Shown here: positions 1-5,761 of the stretch, one piece after another
Layout of the letters: each line of letters starts with the position of its first letter
Position numbering within the stretch: the stretch's first letter is position 1
Assembly (NCBI GenBank): GCA_023252095.1
Contig: JAHEXN010000157.1
Span: 1-8,092, forward strand
Reading direction: 5' to 3'
DNA: 8,092 bases
Source: Actinomycetes bacterium
GTDB lineage: Bacteria; Actinomycetota; Actinomycetes; Propionibacteriales; Nocardioidaceae
Position numbers and translations under genes: made by a program
The notes under the pieces: generated by a model
Told to the model about the DNA's origin: nothing
Seen by the model: only the letters and a program-made list of their open reading frames with translations
The model's database searches: none

Positions 1-361
1 CGGCTACGCCACGATCGCCGACCGCAAGAAGGACGTCATCATCACCGGCGGCGAGAACGTGTCGTCGATCGAGGCCGAGGATGCGCTGATGTCGCACGAC
101 GCGGTGCGCGAGGTCGCGGTCATCGGCATCCCCGACGAGAAGTGGGGCGAGCTCGTCACCGCCCTCGTCGTGCTCGACCCGGACGTCGACGCCCCGTCGG
201 CCGAGGACCTCATCACCCACTGCCGTCAGCACCTCGCCGGCTACAAGTGCCCCAAGCGTGTCGAGTTCCGTGACGAGCTCGTCCGCACCGCCACTGGGAA
301 GCTGCAGAAGTTCAAGCTCCGCCAGGAGTTCTGGAAGGACCAGGATCGGCAGATCAACTAG
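1..361 (+). CDS. Acyl-CoA synthetase (AMP-forming), C-terminal part only
   Basis: This is the 3' end of an ANL-superfamily adenylating enzyme, which activates a carboxylic (probably fatty) acid to an acyl-adenylate and then an acyl-CoA in the cytoplasm. The gene is cut by the left edge; the first full codon is at 2 and the TAG stop is 359-361, leaving about 119 residues. The visible part is the mobile C-terminal domain (AMP-binding_C). It has the hinge motif DRKKDVIITGGENVSS, the EAEDAL/VREVAVIGIPDEKWGE block, and the closing motif TATGKLQKFKLR. The lysine in TATGK, encoded at 299-301, is the expected catalytic lysine of the adenylation step. The usual Pro-Arg before that motif is Val-Arg here, a mild variation. 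Substrate class cannot be told from this domain; medium- or long-chain fatty acid ligases are the nearest match by motif. The next gene is convergent, so this gene probably ends its transcript in the gap that follows. Confidence 0.93.
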   Translation, partial: GYATIADRKKDVIITGGENVSSIEAEDALMSHDAVREVAVIGIPDEKWGELVTALVVLDPDVDAPSAEDLITHCRQHLAGYKCPKRVEFRDELVRTATGKLQKFKLRQEFWKDQDRQIN

Positions 362-381
362 GGAGGGACCGACCACCTCGC

Positions 382-426
382 TGGTCGAGTGCTCGGCGAG
401 CGCTAGCGAGCCGGCGTATCGAGACC
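382..426 (+). repeat. Dispersed REP-like intergenic repeat, copy 1
   Basis: The element begins TGGTCGAGT and ends GTATCGAGACC, with a hairpin-prone core (GCTCGGCGAGC, then palindrome CGCTAGCG at 401-408). Its right end, 412-425, is an exact 14-base inverted match to 489-502 in copy 2. From memory, elements with these ends (GGTCTCGATAC...CTCGACCA read on the other strand) are widespread between genes in Nocardioidaceae and related actinobacteria; this could not be checked here. It lies just after the acyl-CoA synthetase stop and may act as a transcription barrier. Confidence 0.65.
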
Positions 427-488
427 CGGTCAGGCTCAGGCACCCCTCAGCCACCGACCGATCCACCCGAGATCCTCAACCTGGCCGC

Positions 489-533
489 GTCTCGATACGC
501 CGCCCTCGTCCCTCGGGCACCACTCGACGACCC
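489..533 (-). repeat. Dispersed REP-like intergenic repeat, copy 2 (inverted)
   Basis: This begins GTCTCGATACGCCG and ends ACTCGACGACC, which is the copy-1 pattern in the opposite orientation. The core differs (a GCCC...GGGC pair at 502-505/515-518), so only the ends are well conserved. The two copies face each other across about 63 bp and could fold together in RNA through 14 perfect pairs. They sit between convergent genes, which fits a two-way terminator or a REP pair. Confidence 0.6.
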
Positions 534-540
534 GGACGGG

Positions 541-553
541 CCGGCTTCGCCGG
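541..553 (-). terminator. Short GC hairpin downstream of cyclase gene
   Basis: CCGGC-TTC-GCCGG forms a five-pair stem with a three-base loop, beginning 8 bases beyond the cyclase stop. No T-run follows on either strand, so it is at best a weak or factor-assisted terminator. The position in a convergent gap is the main support. Confidence 0.3.
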
Positions 554-560
554 TGGACAC

Positions 561-1406
561 CTAGCGGTCGTCGGGTGACGGGGCGACGCGCCAGAGCTGC
601 TCGACGCCGGCGAAACCCTTGAGCTGGGCCTCCCGCACGTCGTCGAAGACGAACTCGGTCGAGTCGATGAGTGCCTCACGCAGGTCGTTGCTCACGAGCA
701 CCTCGCCGCCGGACGCCTCCGAGGCGACTCGCGCGGCGAGCGCGACATTGCGGCCGAAGTAGTCGCCGTCGCGCGCCACGACCGCACCGCGGTGCACGCC
801 GATGCGCACGCGGACGGCATGCGTGCGAAGTCGCCCGCGGTCGGCAGCGAGCCGCTCCTGCACGTCAAGGGCGGCGCGCAACGCGTCGGCAGGCCAGCGG
901 AACACGACCATGAAGCCGTCGCCCTGGGTCTTGACGACCTCGCCGTGGTGCTGCTGGATCGTCGACCGCATGACCTCGTCGTGCCGGGCGAGCACCTTGA
1001 CGAAGGCCCGGTCACCGAGCGCCACGTTGAGCTCGGTCGAGCTCTCGATGTCGGAGAAGAACATCGTGACGGTGCCGTCCGGTGCGGTGGCCCGCTCGAC
1101 GACGGCGCGATCGGCGCGCAGCCACTCCGTGAGGTCCTCGATCGAGCTCGCCACGAGGGCCTGCATGCCGTGGGTGCGTAGCAGGTCGGCGGTCTCGGCC
1201 ACAGCCTTGACGGCATGCGTCGCCCGGCGCAGCGCCCGCGGCGGGCGCCGGCGGCCCGGGGGAGCCGAGACGATGAGTCGTTCCTCCTCGAGCTGCGCGA
1301 TCGCCTGCCGGGCGTTGCGCAGCTTCGACCGGAGCACGAGCGCGACGACGCCGAGCCCGATCGTGCTCGCCACGAACAGCCCGAGCAGCACCGCGAGCCA
1401 GATCAC
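561..1406 (-). CDS. Membrane-anchored class III adenylate/guanylate cyclase
   Basis: The 281-residue protein is predicted to make a cyclic nucleotide from ATP or GTP at the inner face of the membrane. Residues 2-26 form one hydrophobic helix followed by basic RSKLRNAR, implying a cytosolic C-terminus. A short helical stretch (about 29-45) and a linker lead to a class III catalytic domain at about 111-275. The metal-binding aspartates are present: D119 in FFSDIESST and D163 in KTQGDGF. K159 sits where the adenine-selecting lysine is common, and D215 in GDYFGR is the other expected purine-contact position. R226 is retained, but the transition-state asparagine four residues before it is Ala222 (NVALAAR where VNxAxR is usual). 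Activity may be reduced or noncanonical. The start is GTG at 1406; a GGGAGG lies 13 bases upstream, too far for an ideal ribosome site. The gene follows ppc on the same strand after a 118 bp gap holding a long hairpin, so it is probably transcribed separately. Confidence 0.88.
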   Translation of the reverse strand: MIWLAVLLGLFVASTIGLGVVALVLRSKLRNARQAIAQLEEERLIVSAPPGRRRPPRALRRATHAVKAVAETADLLRTHGMQALVASSIEDLTEWLRADRAVVERATAPDGTVTMFFSDIESSTELNVALGDRAFVKVLARHDEVMRSTIQQHHGEVVKTQGDGFMVVFRWPADALRAALDVQERLAADRGRLRTHAVRVRIGVHRGAVVARDGDYFGRNVALAARVASEASGGEVLVSNDLREALIDSTEFVFDDVREAQLKGFAGVEQLWRVAPSPDDR

Positions 1407-1425
1407 CCGCGCATCGTAGCCTCCC
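1404..1425 (-). promoter_or_regulatory. Cyclase ribosome site with overlapping 3-codon ORF
   Basis: On the minus strand a strong GGGAGG (1420-1425) is followed after 5 bases by ATG (1412-1414), then CGC GGG TGA. The TGA overlaps the cyclase GTG start as GTGA. The Shine-Dalgarno is therefore ideally spaced for a minimal upstream ORF and poorly spaced (13 bases) for the cyclase start itself. Translational coupling through stop-start reinitiation is possible; chance is also possible given how short the ORF is. Confidence 0.35.
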
Positions 1426-1434
1426 GCCCGCCCG

Positions 1435-1502
1435 CCCCCGATTTGGTGGCGAATGGGTCATTCGGGCGTGCGCAAACCACCCATCGGCCACCAAATCTGG
1501 GG
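1435..1502. repeat. Long imperfect inverted repeat between ppc and cyclase
   Basis: Arms 1435-1458 and 1479-1502 are 24 bases each with 21 pairs (mismatches at 1439/1498, 1451/1486 and 1452/1485) around a 20-base loop. The inner arms read GATTTGGTGGC and GCCACCAAATC; the outer flanks are runs of C and G. The hairpin begins 22 bases after the ppc stop, so a terminator for ppc is the simplest role. Neither strand has a T-run after the stem. The size and near symmetry also fit a small dispersed hairpin element. Confidence 0.7.
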
Positions 1503-1524
1503 GAGGCGGAGGGGTGGACCCCGG

Positions 1525-4278
1525 TCAGCCGGTGTTGCGCAGGCCGGCCGCGATGCCGTTGACGGTCATGAGGAGGGCTCTGCGCAGACCGTCGTCGAGC
1601 GCGTCGGGGTCCTTCCGCGACCGGGCGAGCAGGTCGACCTGGGCGAACGACAGCGGCTGGAGGTAGGCGTCGCGCACCTCGAGCGTGCGACGCAGCGCCG
1701 GCTGGTGGTCGAGCAGCCGCTTCGAGCCGGTGACCCGCAGCACCTCCTCGACCGTCACGGCATGCTCGGCGCGGATGACGTCGAACAACGGCTGCAGCTC
1801 GGTGGGCACGAGCTCGGAGACGTAGTGACCCGCGATGTCGAGGTCGGTCTTGGCGAGCGTCATCTCGACGTTGGAGATGAACGTCGCGAAGAAGTGCCAG
1901 TCGCTCAGCATCTCCTTCAACCGGTCACCGTGGCCAGCCTTGCGCGCCGCCCGCAGGCCGCTGCCGACCCCGAACCACCCGGGCACGACCTGGCGCGACT
2001 GCGTCCAGCCGAAGACCCACGGGATCGCGCGCAGCGCCGTGATGTCGCCGCCCTGGCCCGGCCGTTTCGACGGACGTGACCCGATGTTGAGGTCGCCCAG
2101 CTGCTCGACCGGCGTGGAGTGCACGAAGTAGTCGAACAGGCTCGGGTCCTCGACGAGCTTGCGGTACGCCGCGTACGCGGAGTCGCTGACGAGCTCCATC
2201 GTGGCGTCCCACTCGGCGAGCTGCTCCGGCCCCTGGCGGGCCTTGGTGTGCAGCGTCGAGGCGGTCAGGACCGCGGCCATCGACAGCTCGAGGTTCTCGC
2301 GCGCCAGCACCGGCAGGGCGTACTTGTCGCTGATGACCTCGCCCTGCTCGGTGAACTTGATGTCGCCCGTCAGCACGCCGAACGGCTGGGCGAGGATCGC
2401 GTCGTACGTGGGTCCACCGCCGCGGCCGACCGTTCCGCCGCGGCCGTGGAACAACCGGAGTCGCACGCCGTGCCGCGCCGCGACGTCACGCAGCGCGCGC
2501 TGGGCCTGGTGAAGCTCCCATTGGCTCGTCGTGATGCCGCCAGCCTTGTTGGAGTCGGAGTAGCCGAGCATGACCTCCTGCACGTCGCCCCGCAGCGCCA
2601 CGACCTGGCGGTAGCTCGGGTCGCTGAGCAGCTCGTCGAGCACGGTGCCGGCGCGGCGGATCTCCTCGATGGTTTCCAGGAGGGGAGCGAAGTCGAGGCG
2701 CGAGAACGGTTGCTCACCGTGCAGCTCGACGAGGCCTGCCTCGCGGGCGAGGACGACGAGCGCGAGTAGGTCGTCGGCGCCGGTCGTCATGGAGACGATG
2801 TACGTCTCGACGACCTCGGGCCCGTAGGTCGCGTGCAGCTCACGCACGACCTCGAGCACGCCGTACGTCTTCGCACCGTCCTCGTCGAGCACGGGCGGCT
2901 GCGGGCTCAGGGGACGCCGCGACGCGAGCTCGGTCGAGAGCAGCGTGAGCCGCGCGGCTCGGTCGAGGTCGGCGTATGGCCCCGGTTGCTCGCGCACGCG
3001 GTCGACGAGCTGGCCGACGGCGTGGTGGTGCGCGTCGGCGTGCTCGCGGATGTCGAGGCTCGCGAGGTGGATGCCGACGAGCGAGACGGTGCGCACGGTG
3101 TCGGCGAGCATGCGGTCGGCGATGATCTCGCCACCGTGGGCGCGCAGCGACGCGTCGATCAGGGCGAGATCGGCCAGGACGTCGCTGCGGTCGGCGTAGT
3201 CGTGGCCGGGCCGGTGCGGGCGACCGGCGACGATCCGCTGCGCGGTGTGCTCGACCTTGAGCCGCATGCACGACAGCTTGAGCCGGTAGGGCTCGGCGGC
3301 GTTGACCGTCAGCACCCGCGGGTCGAGGTCGGGCAGGGCCTCGCGGTCGGTCTCGAGCGACGCCAGGAGCTCGTCGCTCGCTCCCACCAGGTCGGCCGAG
3401 GTGGAGAGCTCGCGGATCACGATGTCCAGGCTCGCAAGCACGAGCCGGGTCGCCACGCGGTTCTGCAGGCGCAGGACCTCACGGGTCACCTCGGGCGTGA
3501 CGTTGGGGTTCCCGTCGCGGTCGCCGCCGATCCACGAGCCGAACGTCAGGGGCCGGGTCGTGGCGGAGGGGCGGACGCCGTGGTCGGACAGGCTGTCGGC
3601 GAGATCAGCCGACAGCGACGGCATCGTCTCGGTCAGGATGTCCCCGAGGTAGTAGACCGCGTGGCGGGCCTCGTCGAGCGGGGTCGGCTTGTTGCGGCGC
3701 ACCGGATCGGTCTGCCACACGAGGTCGATGAGCTGCGACAAGTTGGCGTCCTGACGCCGCCGCAGCGGCCCCTCGTCGACCGTAGGCTCGGCCAGGATGT
3801 CGGCGATCCGCCGCAGCTTCGTCAGGGTCGACCGACGACTCACCTCGGTGGGATGCGCCGTGAACACGGTGCGGACGTTGAGCGCCTCGACCGCCTCGGC
3901 CAGAGCTTCCGGGCCCTGGTGGTCGACGATGTCGGCGATCGCCGCGTCGAGCCAGCCCTCGCCGTACGGCCGAGCCTCGACCTCGCGCATGCGGGCGACC
4001 TGCTCGGCCATGTTCGCGAGGTTGAAGTACACGCTGAAGGCGCGCACGAGCGCCGCGACGGTGTGGGCGGGCTGCTCGTCGAGCAGCGTGCTCACCTCGG
4101 CACGCGCGGCGGCCCTGTCGTCGGCCTCGCCCGACTCGGTGCTGGTCCCCGCGAGCGAGCGGACGCGCTCCACGAGCTCAAGCAGCTCCGCACCCTCCTG
4201 GCGCACGAGGGTCTCGCCGAGCAGGTCGGCGACGCGTCGGACGTCGTGGTGCAGCTGGTCCTCGGTCGAGTCGTTCAA
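1525..4278 (-). CDS. ppc: Phosphoenolpyruvate carboxylase
   Basis: This enzyme adds bicarbonate to phosphoenolpyruvate to form oxaloacetate, refilling the TCA cycle in the cytoplasm. Using the TTG start at 4278 the protein has 917 residues (E. coli enzyme 883). Family signatures occur in order: VFTAHPTEVSRRS with catalytic His142; GSWIGGDRDGNPNVT; VMLGYSDSNKAGG with Lys578; LFHGRGGTVGRGGGPT with His611 and Arg613; QGEVISDKY; GSRPSKR; IPWVFGWTQSR; and the C-terminal RNTG. Residues matching the E. coli aspartate-inhibition site (R587, K773, R832, N881) appear as R619, K810, R869 and N915, so feedback inhibition by aspartate is expected. The TTG is chosen because GGAGG lies 5 bases upstream and the N-terminus then aligns with the short E. 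coli form. An in-frame GTG at 4329 would add 17 Pro/Ala-rich residues but has no well-placed ribosome site. The gene is complete, with no frameshift. It lies downstream of the biotin-carboxylase-like gene on the same strand. Confidence 0.97.
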   Translation of the reverse strand: MNDSTEDQLHHDVRRVADLLGETLVRQEGAELLELVERVRSLAGTSTESGEADDRAAARAEVSTLLDEQPAHTVAALVRAFSVYFNLANMAEQVARMREVEARPYGEGWLDAAIADIVDHQGPEALAEAVEALNVRTVFTAHPTEVSRRSTLTKLRRIADILAEPTVDEGPLRRRQDANLSQLIDLVWQTDPVRRNKPTPLDEARHAVYYLGDILTETMPSLSADLADSLSDHGVRPSATTRPLTFGSWIGGDRDGNPNVTPEVTREVLRLQNRVATRLVLASLDIVIRELSTSADLVGASDELLASLETDREALPDLDPRVLTVNAAEPYRLKLSCMRLKVEHTAQRIVAGRPHRPGHDYADRSDVLADLALIDASLRAHGGEIIADRMLADTVRTVSLVGIHLASLDIREHADAHHHAVGQLVDRVREQPGPYADLDRAARLTLLSTELASRRPLSPQPPVLDEDGAKTYGVLEVVRELHATYGPEVVETYIVSMTTGADDLLALVVLAREAGLVELHGEQPFSRLDFAPLLETIEEIRRAGTVLDELLSDPSYRQVVALRGDVQEVMLGYSDSNKAGGITTSQWELHQAQRALRDVAARHGVRLRLFHGRGGTVGRGGGPTYDAILAQPFGVLTGDIKFTEQGEVISDKYALPVLARENLELSMAAVLTASTLHTKARQGPEQLAEWDATMELVSDSAYAAYRKLVEDPSLFDYFVHSTPVEQLGDLNIGSRPSKRPGQGGDITALRAIPWVFGWTQSRQVVPGWFGVGSGLRAARKAGHGDRLKEMLSDWHFFATFISNVEMTLAKTDLDIAGHYVSELVPTELQPLFDVIRAEHAVTVEEVLRVTGSKRLLDHQPALRRTLEVRDAYLQPLSFAQVDLLARSRKDPDALDDGLRRALLMTVNGIAAGLRNTG

Positions 4279-4288
4279 CGGGGCCTCC
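4276..4288 (-). promoter_or_regulatory. Ribosome binding site deciding the ppc start
   Basis: On the minus strand GGAGG (4284-4288) is followed by CCCCG and TTG (4276-4278). This is an ideal Shine-Dalgarno and spacing for a TTG start inside the longest open frame. A TAGGGT hexamer at 4328-4333, overlapping the upstream GTG, resembles an actinobacterial -10 and would put transcription start roughly 40 bases before the TTG. No convincing -35 is visible. Confidence 0.5.
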
Positions 4289-4403
4289 GGAGCAGGATCG
4301 GGAACCGGCGCCGTTGCCGTGGTCCCCACCCTACGACCGATCGACTCCGGAGCACCCTCGCCACCTGTGGATCCATCGGCCGAGCCGCAGGCGAGGCAGG
4401 CGC

Positions 4404-4441
4404 CCGGGCGGAGCCCGGCACCGGTGAGGAACGAACCGGTG
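4404..4441. repeat. Hairpin plus ACCGGTG direct repeats upstream of ppc
   Basis: CCGGGC-GGA-GCCCGG (4404-4418) is a perfect six-pair stem with a three-base loop. It is followed by ACCGGTG at 4420-4426 and again at 4435-4441, a 15-base period; the first copy sits in the palindrome CACCGGTG. The block lies between the biotin-carboxylase-like stop and ppc. It could be a weak terminator, an operator for ppc, or part of a dispersed GC-rich repeat; the sequence does not decide. Confidence 0.4.
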
Positions 4442-4467
4442 GAGCGGCGACGAAGGAGCCGCGCGCC

Positions 4468-5415
4468 CTAGCCGTGGCGTGTCAGGGCGTGGTGGAGCTC
4501 GGGGACGTTGGTCGTGCCGTCGACCTCGAGCTCGGTCAGCGCGCGGCGAGTGCGACGCATCGTGTGCACGAGGTCGCGACCGCGGAACGTGAGCGCCGCG
4601 ACGAGGCGAGACGCCGAGCGGTGGTGGTCACCGTCGATGCGGACGCCAGGGCCGCCCGGCACCTGCCACCGGGTGCCGGGTCGCCCGGAGTCGGCGGTGA
4701 CGCGGCACTGGATCGCGTACCCGCGCACGATGATCGACTCCTGAGTGAGCCCGAGGTCGACGAGCCGGGCGCCGTGCGCCAGATGCAGCTGGGCCTGTAC
4801 GAGGTCGAGGTTCGTGACCTCCTCCGTCGCGGTGTGCCCCAGCTGCAGGCCGGGCAGGACCGCGACGGCGGCGAACGCATCACCGTCGACCTCGAACCGC
4901 ACCGTGACCGCTCCAGCCAGGCCCAGCTTCTCGACGAGCCGAACGGCCTCCCGGCAGAGCCCGTTGCGCACAGCCGTCGCGAGCCGCGGCGCGGGGGCCA
5001 TGACGACCGCGTCGTCGCCCCCGGTGACCTCCCGTTCGCGCAGGTGGACGACGTCGCCGCCCAGGTCGGCCAGCAGCTGCACGTCGATGCGGCGCCCGTC
5101 GGCCGGGTCGGACACGGCGATGCCGGCGGCTGCAGCCACGGCCTTCCAGCGATCCGGGTCGACGACCGTGGCGAGCGCGTCGACCGAGGACCCCACGAAC
5201 CGCAGTCCCATCGCGAGGCAGCCGCGGGCCACGGTCAGCTGCGTCGCGGCGTCGGCGTCGAGCAGGTGGATCGCGTCGGCGCCCGCGTCGAGCGCGTCGC
5301 CGAGCGGGTCGTGGGTCGAGACGAACGTCGTGACGACACCCAGCTCGTGGGCGGCGACGGCGACACGGCGGGTGAGCGGGCCGGCGTCGACCACGGCGAG
5401 AGAGGTGAACATCAT
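4468..5415 (-). CDS. Biotin-carboxylase-like protein, predicted catalytically dead
   Basis: The 315-residue protein resembles the biotin carboxylase module of acyl-CoA, acetyl-CoA and pyruvate carboxylases, which normally carboxylates biotin using ATP and bicarbonate. E. coli AccC has about 450 residues. Residues 1-105 match the N-terminal domain (MFTSLAVVDAG...VAAHELGV, then GLRFVGSS). Residues about 108-315 match the later ATP-grasp and C-terminal parts: IDVQLLADLGG, MAPAP, HTATEEVTNLDLVQAQ, RGYAIQCRV, PGGPGVR and TTNVPEL. About 70 residues of the ATP-grasp lid, with the glycine loop and ATP-binding lysine, are absent between VSDPAD and RRIDVQ. By alignment to E. coli, E276 becomes Arg173, E288 Ala185, N290 Leu187, R292 Gly189 and E296 Gly193; only Q294 (Gln191) and R338 (Arg259) remain. 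No frameshift or stop is seen. The start at ATG 5415 (or the adjacent ATG 5412) matches the family N-terminus; a longer frame to GTG 5517 adds unrelated sequence. No good Shine-Dalgarno is present, so leaderless translation is possible. A regulatory or structural role is inferred only. Confidence 0.82.
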   Translation of the reverse strand: MMFTSLAVVDAGPLTRRVAVAAHELGVVTTFVSTHDPLGDALDAGADAIHLLDADAATQLTVARGCLAMGLRFVGSSVDALATVVDPDRWKAVAAAAGIAVSDPADGRRIDVQLLADLGGDVVHLREREVTGGDDAVVMAPAPRLATAVRNGLCREAVRLVEKLGLAGAVTVRFEVDGDAFAAVAVLPGLQLGHTATEEVTNLDLVQAQLHLAHGARLVDLGLTQESIIVRGYAIQCRVTADSGRPGTRWQVPGGPGVRIDGDHHRSASRLVAALTFRGRDLVHTMRRTRRALTELEVDGTTNVPELHHALTRHG

Positions 5416-5429
5416 CGCGACGCTAGCCA

Positions 5430-5479
5430 CGGGTGGTGTCCTGCAGGTGACGCTCACACGAACGTCCAGACACCACCCG
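5430..5479. promoter_or_regulatory. 11 bp inverted repeat upstream of the biotin-carboxylase-like gene
   Basis: CGGGTGGTGTC (5430-5440) and GACACCACCCG (5469-5479) are perfect inverted copies 28 bases apart. The near arm lies 15 bases from the ATG at 5415, over or just before the likely promoter. Centre-to-centre spacing is 39 bp, close to four helical turns, so two protein dimers or a loop could bind on one face. A CCTGCAGG palindrome (5440-5447) touches the inner arm. This is an operator candidate. Confidence 0.5.
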
Positions 5480-5593
5480 CGACCAGCCGGGGGTAGGCGG
5501 CACCGAGCCGCCCCCACGGTGGATCGGTGCCTGCGAGAACCGTAGGTCGGCGCGGACGTGCTGGACAGGGCCAGGAGGCAATTCGGTACACCT

Positions 5594-5633
5594 GGACCGG
5601 TTTCTTGTCACCCGCGTCACAAAAAACCGGTCC
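5594..5633. promoter_or_regulatory. 15 bp near-perfect inverted repeat with A-tract
   Basis: GGACCGGTTTCTTGT (5594-5608) and ACAAAAAACCGGTCC (5619-5633) pair at 14 of 15 positions around a 10-base loop. The six-A tract stands out in this GC-rich DNA. Both flanking genes read away from it, so it is unlikely to terminate either, and no T-run follows on either strand. An operator for the divergent promoters is the best reading; a structured leader or small RNA for the regulator is the alternative. Confidence 0.6.
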
Positions 5634-5742
5634 GTCACCCCCTGAGTCGCCCGTTTCGCTTGTCGCTGGATCGGTGCGCGTGACTCAATCACCCTGTCGC
5701 CCCCACGACGAACGCAGAACCGGTGACGGCCGGATCGACCTG

Positions 5743-5761
5743 ACGACCTCCTCGAGGTCGT
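5743..5761 (+). promoter_or_regulatory. 8 bp hairpin next to the regulator's ribosome site
   Basis: ACGACCTC-CTC-GAGGTCGT is a perfect eight-pair stem with a three-base loop. It ends 4 bases before the strong Shine-Dalgarno GGAGGGGA (5766-5773) of the PucR-type gene. It could be an autoregulatory operator or an RNA hairpin that affects ribosome access. Confidence 0.45.

Noticed and set aside
541..553. Strong intrinsic terminator after the cyclase gene
   Set aside because: The stem is only five pairs and there is no T-run on either strand, so only a weak terminator call is kept.
2833..5496. 887-codon open frame on + opposite ppc and the biotin-carboxylase-like gene
   Set aside because: It is an antisense shadow caused by high GC at third codon positions. 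It crosses two real genes and the gap between them, its product is low-complexity Arg/Gly/Val-rich, and it matches no family.
5416..5517. Longer N-terminus for the biotin-carboxylase-like protein from GTG 5517
   Set aside because: The extra 34 residues match no biotin carboxylase, while ATG 5415/5412 aligns with the family start; the stretch also contains an inverted repeat typical of a promoter.
4420..5724. Recurring ACCGGT sites in the gaps (4420, 4435, 5596, 5626, 5719) as a regulatory motif
   Set aside because: Two of these are parts of one inverted repeat, and a six-base GC-rich palindrome is expected a few times in this much high-GC DNA; no consistent spacing to starts was seen.
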